Assembly (NCBI GenBank): GCA_964654185.1
Contig: CAZZIE010000140.1
Coordinates: 1-10,188, forward strand
DNA: 10,188 bases
Source of the DNA: CAYFQV01 sp964654185
GTDB lineage: Bacteria; Spirochaetota; Spirochaetia; DSM-27196; PWMO01
Direction: 5' to 3'
Shown: positions 1 to 6,506 of the stretch, piece by piece
Position numbering within the stretch: the stretch's first letter is position 1
Layout: every line of letters starts with the position of its first letter
The notes under the pieces: model-generated
The model's input: only the letters and a program-made list of their open reading frames with translations
Database searches by the model: none
What the model was told of the DNA's origin: nothing
Translations under genes and position numbers: made by a program

Positions 1-98
1 GCCCGGGTTGATCGCGCAGGGGCGCGCGCCACGGGGGTGCCCGCTCGCGGTTGCGCGTCGCGCGGCGCCCGCGGCGAACCCTCGCGGCCGGGAGCGTT

Positions 99-1055
99 CT
101 ACCGCTGCATGCCGACCGGCACGACGATCTTTCCCCGTACGTGACCGGATTCGCTCATTGAGTGCGCCTGGGCAATGTTCTCCAGGGAGGGGACGCTCGT
201 CGTGGTCAGCCGCACCGTCCCATCCGCCACGAGACCCGCAAGCGTCGCGAGCGCCTTCCGATCCGGCTTCAGCGAGAAGTAGTGCAGCCGCGGCGACGGC
301 GTGCGCCGCCCGCAGAACACGATGTAGCGGCCCCACCGTACCAGCGTCGCCATGAGGTCCGGATTGTCGCTGCACCCTCCGACATCCAGAACCAGATCCG
401 CCCAATCAAGCCCTTCGAAGGCACGCTCCGCCGTGTAGTCCACGGTCTTGTCGGCGCCGAGGCGGCTCAGGTACTCAAGATTTCGTGCCGATGCCGACGC
501 GACTACCGACGCGCCCTTCCACCTGGCAAGTTGAACGGCAATGTGCCCCACTCCACCGGCGGCGCCGTGAATCAGGACACGGTGTCCGGATGTAACCTTG
601 CCGTTCTGGAAGAGCGCCTGCCACGCCGTCATACCCGCCAGCGGGAGCGCCGCCGCTTCAGCATGTGTCAGCTCCTCCGGTTTGGGGAGGACTTCCCCGG
701 CCGGGGCGGTCACGTACTCGGCGTAGCCGCCACCGGGGGCCGGGAAGTTCACCAGGCCGAAGACCTCCTGCCCTTCCGTGAGGGAGGTAACCCGCGCTCC
801 CGCCTCGGCGACGACGCCGGACACATCCCACCCCGGCACGAGGGGCGGCGACCGGAAGGCGTCCACGAAGGCCTCCCCTCGTCGGACCTTCCAGTCAAGG
901 GGATTAACGCCCAGGGCCTTCACCGCAATGAGCACCTCATCGCTGCGGGGCCGTGGAACCTCGGTGCGCTCAACACGGAGCACTTCAAGACCGCCGAATG
1001 AGCGTACGACCACTGCCGACATGGCGTCGCCGTTGCTCTGCTTCCGTCCAAACAT
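99..1055 (-). CDS. Zinc-free MDR-family NADP-dependent oxidoreductase (quinone reductase-like)
   Basis: A 318-residue medium-chain dehydrogenase/reductase, most like quinone oxidoreductases and related NADP(H)-dependent enone or quinone reductases, acting in the cytoplasm. The N-terminal GroES-like fold holds NPLDWKVRRG at residues 51-60 and PGWDVSG at 74-80. The Rossmann fold carries the nucleotide-binding loop GAAGGVG at 164-170, and the chain ends in the usual GKIVVPV strand. I see no cysteine cluster for structural zinc, which fits the zinc-free branch. The length is normal for the family. Two starts are possible: ATG at 1055, used here, and ATG at 1022 (residue 12, MSAVVV), where the conserved fold begins. 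Neither has a good Shine-Dalgarno site, but a promoter-like pair lies just before 1055. The gene stands alone, and its substrate cannot be read from the sequence. Confidence 0.9.
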   Translation of the reverse strand: MFGRKQSNGDAMSAVVVRSFGGLEVLRVERTEVPRPRSDEVLIAVKALGVNPLDWKVRRGEAFVDAFRSPPLVPGWDVSGVVAEAGARVTSLTEGQEVFGLVNFPAPGGGYAEYVTAPAGEVLPKPEELTHAEAAALPLAGMTAWQALFQNGKVTSGHRVLIHGAAGGVGHIAVQLARWKGASVVASASARNLEYLSRLGADKTVDYTAERAFEGLDWADLVLDVGGCSDNPDLMATLVRWGRYIVFCGRRTPSPRLHYFSLKPDRKALATLAGLVADGTVRLTTTSVPSLENIAQAHSMSESGHVRGKIVVPVGMQR

Positions 1056-1067
1056 AAGAATCCCGGT

Positions 1068-1096
1068 ACTATATCATGCGACCCTTTCGACGTCGA
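1068..1096 (-). promoter_or_regulatory. Candidate sigma70-type promoter for the oxidoreductase
   Basis: On the minus strand TCGACG (1096-1091) and TATAGT (1073-1068) are 17 bp apart. The -10 box ends 12 nt before the ATG at 1055, so the predicted transcript would have a leader of only about 5 nt and no Shine-Dalgarno site. If the real start is the ATG at 1022, the leader is about 40 nt. The match is good but was found by eye only. Confidence 0.4.
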
Positions 1097-1114
1097 CGAG
1101 GCTGCGCGCGCAGT

Positions 1115-1277
1115 AACCTACCCACAACCCTGTTGATGGCACGTACCGCTAACTGTTACGCAGCCATGGCTTGGCGCCGGGAGGAGGTCGACAACCACCC
1201 TGCCGGCGCAGAACCCGCGCAAACTCCGCCTGCACCGTGACTTGCCGGAATCCCATCAACAGGGTTGTGGGTAGGTT
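1115..1277. mobile_element. MITE-like element with perfect 25-bp terminal inverted repeats
   Basis: Bases 1115-1139 and 1253-1277 are exact reverse complements over 25 bp; the match ends at both sides at the next base. The left arm begins AACCTACCCACAACCC and the right arm ends GGGTTGTGGGTAGGTT. The 113-bp core has no worthwhile reading frame but contains a second dyad, GCGCCGG (1174-1180) with CCGGCGC (1203-1209), so the whole element can fold into a long cruciform or hairpin. No target-site duplication is evident in the flanking bases (CAGT on the left, CCAC on the right). The size and ends fit a non-autonomous miniature transposable element. A palindromic intergenic repeat of another kind is the main alternative. 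It lies between the promoter of the oxidoreductase gene and the promoter of the downstream RNA unit. Confidence 0.55.
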
Positions 1278-1328
1278 CCACTATCTCTTGCTGTCTGCAC
1301 CGATGAGATAAAGTTTACAAAAACTGTT

Positions 1329-1337
1329 TGGTATTCT
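1329..1337 (+). promoter_or_regulatory. Extended -10 element before the orphan RNA
   Basis: TGGTATTCT matches the extended -10 form TGNTATAAT with four of six hexamer positions. There is no good -35 at 17 bp (TAAAGT, 1309-1314); a TTTACA lies only 12 bp upstream. The start of transcription would be near 1344. It is the only plausible rightward promoter I see between the inverted-repeat element and the terminator at 1473-1526. Confidence 0.35.
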
Positions 1338-1343
1338 CGGGGA

Positions 1344-1526
1344 AATGAGCTATCTTTGGAATCTCACCGATGGTGCGGCCTGCGGCCCCCTCCGGTGCGG
1401 CGAGAGGGCGTAGCTGCCGGGTTCGACAGTGCCGAGCGGCGACCACGCCGACGAAAGAGCCTCCTCATATTTGGCCCGTTGTGACATGGAACCGAGTCTC
1501 CGGCTGTCACAGCGGGCCGTTTTTTT
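1344..1526 (+). ncRNA. Orphan structured small RNA, family not recognised
   Basis: A rightward transcription unit of about 180 nt is inferred from an extended -10 box on its left and a strong intrinsic terminator on its right, with no rightward gene after it (the next two genes read leftward). The segment can form a rod-like fold. AAATGAG (1343-1349) can pair with CTCATATTT (about 1464-1472, one bulge), TCTTT (1353-1357) with AAAGA further in, and GGCGT (1407-1411) with ACGCC (1445-1449). A 22-codon reading frame from ATG 1345 exists, but its GGGG is too close to the start to be a normal ribosome site. It does not show SRP RNA, RNase P or tmRNA signatures. The length would suit 6S RNA, but the terminator hairpin at the 3' end is not typical and I do not claim it. 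The 5' end is uncertain. Confidence 0.5.
1473..1526 (+). terminator. Strong rho-independent terminator
   Basis: GGCCCGTTGTGACA (1473-1486) pairs with TGTCACAGCGGGCC (1505-1518) over 14 bp with a single G-U pair, around an 18-nt loop, and is followed by G and seven T (1520-1526). The T tract is only on the plus strand, so it ends a rightward transcript. On the minus strand the hairpin would be followed by AAATATG rather than T, so it is not a good end for the leftward membrane-protein operon. Confidence 0.9.
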
Positions 1527-1591
1527 GTGCAGGGAGATGTGTGCCGGAACGCCGGCGACGGGAACAGGGAGCCCCGGGCCGGCCGCGGCGG

Positions 1592-2011
1592 TCAGCTGCC
1601 GGCAACGTCGTCCGGGGCGACGGTGATGCGCCGGCTTGCAGTCAGTCCCCGCTGCACACCGATAGCCGTCGTTGGGGCACCGAGGGCCGTGAGCGCGATT
1701 GCCGCCGGGAGGGGCACGGCCACGCCGTAGTAGCGGGCAACAATGCCTGCAACGCCGACAACAATGAGCACGACGCCTCCCCAGAGCAGGGCGGCGCTCC
1801 TGCGCGCCAGAGCACGACGCTTGCGTTCGAAGCGCTCCTCTACGTATTGCGCCCACCGGTACGCCTTCTGCAGATCCACGTCGTGCTTCTCCGCTATCTC
1901 GTGGGAGACGCTAAGCCCGTCCCTGCCCGCCCTGAAGGCCTCGACGATCTCGGGAACCGCCTGCCGGGCGATGCGGGCGTCCCGCTCCCGCTGCTCACGC
2001 ACATCCATCAT
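1592..2011 (-). CDS. Small membrane protein with HTH-like N-terminal region (hypothetical)
   Basis: A 139-residue protein I do not recognise. Residues 1-71 are charged and helical; the stretch from about 30 to 58 (DGLSVSHEIAEKHDVDLQKA and on) has the rhythm of a helix-turn-helix, but this is only a resemblance. Two likely transmembrane helices follow (about 73-92 and 98-119), then a short polar tail. The ATG at 2011 overlaps the TGA of the upstream DUF3592-type gene as ATGA, and GGGAG lies about 6 nt before it inside that gene, so the two are probably translated together. A second ATG directly follows the first. The two proteins probably work in the same membrane process, but what that is cannot be told from the sequence. 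Confidence 0.8.
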   Translation of the reverse strand: MMDVREQRERDARIARQAVPEIVEAFRAGRDGLSVSHEIAEKHDVDLQKAYRWAQYVEERFERKRRALARRSAALLWGGVVLIVVGVAGIVARYYGVAVPLPAAIALTALGAPTTAIGVQRGLTASRRITVAPDDVAGS

Positions 2012-2490
2012 GCGCTCCCGTTGTTGCCGAAAGGCGTGCGGCGATTGCCGCTGCGGCCGAAGCCGTAGGGCGTCAGAACGCCGAGAACGGCGAAGACGGC
2101 GCCGAGACCGACGAGGATGGCCACACGCCCCCAGAGACCCCAGAAGTCGGCAATGCGACCGCTCTGCGGGCTGTCCGGATTGTACAGCACGTCAACGGTG
2201 GCGCCGGTCTCGTGCGGCCGTTCCCGGTGACCCTGGTCGGCCGTGAAGGTTGCCAAGTCTCCGGCCGGCGTCTCAAACTGCACAATCGGATAGTAGAGGA
2301 GTCCGGCACCGGAGCGAGTCGCCATGAAGGGCGCGGCGTTCTCGACGATCTCATAGTCCATGACGGTGGCTGTCGTCGGCTCCGCTCTCATGAGAAAGAC
2401 GCCCGTCCCTACCGCGGAGACGGCGCCGAGAACCAGGAGAAGGCCTGCAACGACAAAGAAGAAGAGCGACAGGACGTTCTTGATACCCAT
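2008..2490 (-). CDS. DUF3592-type membrane protein
   Basis: A 160-residue protein with one transmembrane helix at each end (about 6-34 and 120-140) and a beta-rich middle domain outside the cytoplasmic membrane. The middle shows the pattern usual for DUF3592: YYPIVQFETPAGD at 67-79, then VDVLYNPDSPQSGRI at 99-113, directly before the second helix. The function of the family is not established. It is the first gene of a two-gene leftward unit with the 139-residue protein. The start at 2490 has no Shine-Dalgarno site; instead TATATT lies 9 nt upstream, so a leaderless message is possible. It is divergent from the HMA-domain gene across 96 bp. Confidence 0.82.
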   Translation of the reverse strand: MGIKNVLSLFFFVVAGLLLVLGAVSAVGTGVFLMRAEPTTATVMDYEIVENAAPFMATRSGAGLLYYPIVQFETPAGDLATFTADQGHRERPHETGATVDVLYNPDSPQSGRIADFWGLWGRVAILVGLGAVFAVLGVLTPYGFGRSGNRRTPFGNNGSA

Positions 2491-2586
2491 GGTGAGGACA
2501 ATATAGTCACCCGGCCCGGCAGGGGTGAAATGCCCCGGCCCGCTGTTACGTTGCCCGTCGGCGGAGCCATATATTACTTTCTAGAT
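2491..2586. promoter_or_regulatory. Divergent spacer with two -10-like TATATT boxes
   Basis: On the minus strand TATATT (2505-2500) sits 9 nt before the DUF3592-type ATG, with a weak TTTCAC 19 bp further up. On the plus strand TATATT (2570-2575) sits 11 nt before the HMA-gene ATG, with TTGCCC at 2551-2556, only 13 bp away. Neither -35 is convincing. Both starts lack a Shine-Dalgarno site at a working distance; GGAG at 2563-2566 is 20 nt from the HMA start. Confidence 0.35.
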
Positions 2587-2829
2587 ATGGAAGACACCGC
2601 AGCAACAAAGAAAGCAATACTCGACCTTGAAGGCGCCAACTGTACGTCCTGCTCGATTGCCATTGAACACCTCGGGCGCAAGCTCGACGGTGTCGAGGAT
2701 ATCTTCGTTGATCGCGGCACGAGCACGGTGCAGGTGGAGTACACCGGCACCACCGAGGTTCTCGACAAGATCGTGGAGTTCGTCGACCGCCTGGGATATC
2801 ACGCCTCGATTCGCACCAGCGAAGAGTAA
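2587..2829 (+). CDS. HMA-domain metal-binding protein (CopZ-like)
   Basis: An 80-residue single-domain heavy-metal-associated (HMA) protein, of the kind that carries copper or another soft metal in the cytoplasm and hands it to P-type ATPases or regulators. The strand KKAILDLEG leads into GANCTSC at residues 16-22, whose C19 and C22 are the metal ligands. The rest follows the babbab ferredoxin-like fold, ending DRLGYHASIR. The reading frame stays open well upstream, but that part lies over the divergent gene, and the HMA fold starts right after the ATG at 2587, so this start was chosen. The usual methionine of GMxCxxC is replaced (GANC). No metal ATPase or metalloregulator is in the window, so the metal and the partner are unknown. 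Confidence 0.87.
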   Translation: MEDTAATKKAILDLEGANCTSCSIAIEHLGRKLDGVEDIFVDRGTSTVQVEYTGTTEVLDKIVEFVDRLGYHASIRTSEE

Positions 2830-2860
2830 GGCGCGCAACGGCGATCCCCCCGACCGCCGC

Positions 2861-4165
2861 CTACACCGGCACTGCGTCCTTCTGCACCGCCGTGGCCAGT
2901 CGCACATTGAGACGGGAGATGCGTTGCGCGAGGAGCCGTGCCAGGAAGATGCCGTAGTGCGGGTTGTGTTTTATGGCGTTGACGAAGGAGTTTTTCGAGA
3001 TCCGGAAGAGGCTCACCGTGCCCCGGGCAATGACCGTGGCGGAGCGCCGATCGTTCAGGAGGAAGGACATCTCTCCCAGGAAGATATCCTCGGGCCCCAG
3101 TGTTGAGACCAGCTCGTTCGACGAGTATACCTCCAGCTGCCCCGAGACGATGTAGTAGAGGTAGTTCGACTCCTCCCCCTCGGTGAAAACCGTATCCCCG
3201 TCACGGAAAATTGTCTCCTCCTGGTTCTGGAAGATACCGGGAACCGTATGCGCCTCACGTTCCTGGTGCGGCATTTCGAAGGAGACCTCATTCCCCTTCT
3301 CGTTGTATTGCATGCTCTCGACATAGTGTCCCGTCATGCGGATTCCGTGGCCATGCATGCCCAGGTTGACCTGATTCTGATCGGGCTCCACGTGGCTGCG
3401 CCAGTCGAAACCGTCGCCCTCGTCCCGGATGGTGTAGTAGGAGCGGTCCGGTGTGATCCGGTAGGAGAAGAAGACGCGCTTCGCCTTGATGGAGGGATTC
3501 CTGGTCTTCTGCCGGATGAGATCGATGATGTTGCCGCCGTCCTCGAGCCACTGCGTCTTCTCGTCGTAGGAGATCTCGCAGTTTCCGTGCTCGACCGCGT
3601 TCATGAGGAGCTCGAAGAGTGCGACGTGGAGTCGCTCCTTTCGGTCCGAGTCGATGTAGTTCGAGTTGAAGAGGAAGTTCGTCACCAGGTTCGAATACGT
3701 CCGGACGTTGAAGGGGTCGTTGTCCATGACGAAGCTCCCGGAGATGGTGCCGGTCAGGTAGCTCTGGATCTCGCGCTGGAAGAGGATGTGGCGGTTCTCG
3801 ATGACGATCTTCAGGACGCGAAAGAAACTCGACACGAAGCGGCCGCGCGGAAGCATCGAAATGATATTGGAGTTCGGGACTTCCCGGGAGATCTCCTGCT
3901 CCTCGCTCTGCCTGTGCACCGCTACAATGCCGCCGTAGTGCAGCCAGGGGTCGGACTTGATCGTGTTCAGGATCGCCATGGTGTCGATGCGGCGGTCCGA
4001 GAAGTTGATGACGCTTATCTCGGGCAGCTCGTAGCGAAGGAACTCCAGCGCACTCTCACTGTCGTCGAAGAAGACCGGGACGAAGATGTTGTTGAAGCGC
4101 TCGCAGATCCTCGTGACGCGGTCGTTGAGCTCGGCGTCACTGCTGATGACGGGCATTTTTCTCAT
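2861..4165 (-). CDS. Receiver-like / HATPase / cyclic-nucleotide-binding signalling protein
   Basis: A 434-residue soluble protein with three parts. Residues 4-120 look like a degenerate response-regulator receiver; the usual phospho-acceptor Asp after the third strand seems to be Asn54 (SVINFSD). Residues about 155-300 are a GHKL/anti-sigma-type ATPase with an N box ELLMNAVEHGN (E185, N189, N195), DEGDGF at 248-253 and GMHGHGI at 269-275. There is no histidine phospho-acceptor domain. Residues 313-425 are a cyclic-nucleotide-binding domain with an apparently intact phosphate cassette, GE at 364-365 and RSATV at 374-378. A cyclic nucleotide may control the ATPase part, which could act as a switch kinase or anti-sigma-like factor; the target is unknown. 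AGGAG 5 nt before ATG 4165 fixes the start. The gene is divergent from metE and convergent with the HMA gene. Confidence 0.88.
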   Translation of the reverse strand: MRKMPVISSDAELNDRVTRICERFNNIFVPVFFDDSESALEFLRYELPEISVINFSDRRIDTMAILNTIKSDPWLHYGGIVAVHRQSEEQEISREVPNSNIISMLPRGRFVSSFFRVLKIVIENRHILFQREIQSYLTGTISGSFVMDNDPFNVRTYSNLVTNFLFNSNYIDSDRKERLHVALFELLMNAVEHGNCEISYDEKTQWLEDGGNIIDLIRQKTRNPSIKAKRVFFSYRITPDRSYYTIRDEGDGFDWRSHVEPDQNQVNLGMHGHGIRMTGHYVESMQYNEKGNEVSFEMPHQEREAHTVPGIFQNQEETIFRDGDTVFTEGEESNYLYYIVSGQLEVYSSNELVSTLGPEDIFLGEMSFLLNDRRSATVIARGTVSLFRISKNSFVNAIKHNPHYGIFLARLLAQRISRLNVRLATAVQKDAVPV

Positions 4166-4293
4166 ACGTGCTCCTCTTCAGACGAGTCCCTCCCACATCG
4201 CTCTTTCATCATCGGCGCATATTGCGAAACTCTTGCGGGCCGGTTGCTCCACAGCGCTCCGGCATGACAACATTGTATTGAGGGGTATTGTAA
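4166..4293. promoter_or_regulatory. Divergent spacer between signalling gene and metE
   Basis: This 128-bp spacer must hold both promoters, but no convincing -35/-10 pair stands out. It contains AGGAG (minus strand, 4175-4171) for the left gene and GAGGGG (4280-4285), 8 nt before the metE ATG. A small dyad, GCCGG (4239-4243) with CCGGC (4259-4263), lies upstream of metE. GTATTG occurs twice with a 10-base period around the metE ribosome site (4275-4280 and 4285-4290). The spacer is too short for a cobalamin riboswitch and I see no SAM riboswitch core. Confidence 0.4.
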
Positions 4294-6462
4294 ATGAAAA
4301 CATACGCGTATGGCTTCCCGCGAATCGGAGCCAACCGAGAGTACAAGAAGGCGGTGGAAGGCCTCTGGAAGGCGGATTTCTCCGCAGAGGCGGAAGAGGA
4401 AATGATGCATCGCCTCCGGTCGCTCCAGGAAGAGATCATCGAGACATATGAAGACCGGGTCGATGAGTACCCGGTGGGTGAGATGACCGGATATGACTGG
4501 ATGCTCGACACCGCGATCATGGTTGGCCGCTACACCCCGCAAACCCAGCGGGAGTACTACGACCTGTGTCGCGGCGGCAGCGCCCTCGAGATGACGAAGT
4601 GGTTCAACACCAACTACCACTACCTGGTCCCGACATTCGAGGATTTCGCCCCGGAGGACATGGACCTGAACCTGAACCTTGCGGCGAGGGCGCACGAGCA
4701 GTATGAGGGCATCCCCTGGCTCATTGGTCCATACACCTTCTTGCGCCTCTCCAAGGGCATTCCCCCTGAGATGTTCCGGGAGTACCTCGCTGCGGCGGCG
4801 GAGGTCTATCGCCGCGCCCTGGAAGAGGTGCCGGCGTGTCACATTCACGAGCCCGCCTTCGTGCTCGACGTGAGCCCTGAAGACATCGCCATGATTCAGA
4901 TGGCGTACACCGTCATGGCACGGGCCGACGCGCGCATCTCACTGTTCACCTACTACGACGCCGTTGATTTTCTCGACGAGCTGATGGCGCTGCCCGTCGC
5001 CGCAATCGGGCTGGATTTCGTTCACGGACCGGCGAACCTGGACACGATCAGCCGCATTGGCTTCCCCAGGGGAAAAGAGCTCATTGCGGGGCTGGTCGAC
5101 GGACGCAACGTGTGGCGGACGGAGATCGACCAGGCGGTCCTGCAGCTCCGGGAGCTCGCCGAGCACGCACAGCAGCTGTCACTTTCCAACGCGGCACCGC
5201 TGTTTCATCTGCCCGTGACCGTGGAAGGGGAAGAGCTGTCGGAAGCGCTCATGGATCGGCTCGCCTTCGCGACGGAGAAACTCGACGACCTTGCGGTTGT
5301 GAAGGCGGTCTTCGAGGGAAGTCTCCGGTATCAGCCCAAGCAGCCGGCCCCTCTCGGGGAGAACCAGGTAGTGCGGGAGAGCGTTGCCAATCTCTCCGAG
5401 GAGAGCTTCTCGAAGGCGGTCCCGTACGCGGAACGCCGAGGACTACAGCAGGAGCGCTTTCAACTCCCCCTCTTTCCGACAACCACCATTGGGAGTTTCC
5501 CCCAGACCCGGGACGTGCGCAAGGCGCGGGCGGACTTCCGAAAGGGCCGCAGCAGCGAAGAGGAGTACCGTGAGTTCATCCGCGGCACCATTCGGGACAA
5601 CATTGACCGGCAGGAGAAGATCGGTCTGGACGTGTTGGTCCACGGCGAGCCGGAGCGCTCGGACATGGTGGAGTTCTTCGCCGAGAAACTCGACGGCATT
5701 GAGACGACCTCAAACGGCTGGATAATCTCCTACGGCACCCGGGGCTACCGTCCTCCCATCATCTACGGAGATGTCTCGCGTCCGGCGCCCATGACCATTG
5801 ATGAGATCACCTATGCGCAGAGTCTCACGGAAAAGCCCGTGAAGGGCATGCTCACCGGGCCGGTTACCATCATTGCCTGGAGCTTCGTCCGGGAGGATTT
5901 GTCCCGGGAGAGCGTTGCCTATCAGCTCGCCCTGGCGCTCCAGGATGAGGTCGCCGACTACGAGGAAGCCGGCATCGGTATGGTCCAGATCGATGAGCCC
6001 GCCTTCCGGGAGCTTGCACCGAACAAGCGGGCGGACTGGGACGACTACTTCGACTGGGCGACGAAAGCCTTCCGTCTGGCAACCGCGCAAGCGAAGCCGG
6101 AGACCCAGATCCATTCCCACATGTGCTACTCCGAGTTCAACGAGATCATCAACTACATCCAGGAGATGGACTTCGACGTCATCTCGATCGAGGCGACCCG
6201 GAGCAAAGGAGAAGTCCTGGCGAGCTTCGAGGAGGCGGACTTCGACCGCCAGATCGGGGTGGGCGTCTACGACATTCACTCCCCCGTCGTGCCGGAGGAG
6301 GAGCAGATCGCCGAAGTCATTCGGCGGAGCATCCAGGTGATCCCGAAGGAAAACTTCTGGATCAACCCCGACTGCGGCCTCAAGACGCGGGGATGGGAAG
6401 AGACCGTCCCGGCCCTCACCAACATGGTGCGCCAGGCGCGAGCGTTCCGAGAGCAGGCGTAG
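4294..6462 (+). CDS. metE: Cobalamin-independent methionine synthase
   Basis: MetE (722 residues) transfers the methyl group of 5-methyl-tetrahydropteroyl-polyglutamate to homocysteine, the last step of methionine synthesis, in the cytoplasm and without vitamin B12. The N-terminal barrel begins KTYAYGFPRIGANREYKKA. The catalytic C-terminal barrel starts near residue 390 (PTTTIGSFPQTRDVRKAR). The zinc ligands are visible as H609 and C611 (HMCYSEF), E633 (SIEATRS) and C694 (NPDCGLKTRGW). IDEPAF places D567, and YDIHSP places the conserved H662. All key residues are present. It is a little shorter than the E. coli enzyme (about 753). GAGGGG 8 nt before the ATG supports the start. It is monocistronic here and converges on the histidine kinase gene with no clear terminator between. 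MetF, which makes its methyl donor, is encoded about 1.5 kb further on. Confidence 0.97.
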   Translation: MKTYAYGFPRIGANREYKKAVEGLWKADFSAEAEEEMMHRLRSLQEEIIETYEDRVDEYPVGEMTGYDWMLDTAIMVGRYTPQTQREYYDLCRGGSALEMTKWFNTNYHYLVPTFEDFAPEDMDLNLNLAARAHEQYEGIPWLIGPYTFLRLSKGIPPEMFREYLAAAAEVYRRALEEVPACHIHEPAFVLDVSPEDIAMIQMAYTVMARADARISLFTYYDAVDFLDELMALPVAAIGLDFVHGPANLDTISRIGFPRGKELIAGLVDGRNVWRTEIDQAVLQLRELAEHAQQLSLSNAAPLFHLPVTVEGEELSEALMDRLAFATEKLDDLAVVKAVFEGSLRYQPKQPAPLGENQVVRESVANLSEESFSKAVPYAERRGLQQERFQLPLFPTTTIGSFPQTRDVRKARADFRKGRSSEEEYREFIRGTIRDNIDRQEKIGLDVLVHGEPERSDMVEFFAEKLDGIETTSNGWIISYGTRGYRPPIIYGDVSRPAPMTIDEITYAQSLTEKPVKGMLTGPVTIIAWSFVREDLSRESVAYQLALALQDEVADYEEAGIGMVQIDEPAFRELAPNKRADWDDYFDWATKAFRLATAQAKPETQIHSHMCYSEFNEIINYIQEMDFDVISIEATRSKGEVLASFEEADFDRQIGVGVYDIHSPVVPEEEQIAEVIRRSIQVIPKENFWINPDCGLKTRGWEETVPALTNMVRQARAFREQA

Positions 6463-6506
6463 GCGCCGGCGAGGTCACCCCTTCGGCGGGCGGTTGCGCC
6501 GGAAGG

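Noticed and set aside
162..1001. Long plus-strand frame of 279 codons
   Set aside because: It lies antisense to the oxidoreductase, whose protein has clear family motifs. The plus-strand protein is Arg-rich with no recognisable domain.
1115..1277. Integron attC site
   Set aside because: The ends do not carry the RYYYAAC and GTTRRRY core sites, and no cassette gene or integrase is present.
1407..1430. Possible tmRNA or tRNA, from GGGCGTAGCTGCCGGGTTCGACAG
   Set aside because: It recalls the tmRNA 5' end and a T arm, but the terminator follows within about 100 nt, and there is no tag frame, no acceptor stem partner and no CCA end.
1487..1504. T-box-like TGGAACCG in the terminator loop
   Set aside because: No specifier stem, no antiterminator, and no rightward gene downstream to control.
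1370..2068. Plus-strand frame of 232 codons starting within the RNA gene
   Set aside because: It runs through the intrinsic terminator and over two membrane-protein genes with a ribosome site and coherent hydrophobic patterns; composition is Arg/Ala-rich noise.
3248..4267. Long plus-strand frame of 339 codons
   Set aside because: Antisense to the cyclic-nucleotide-binding protein gene; its Val/Asp-rich sequence is typical of a mirror frame in GC-rich DNA.
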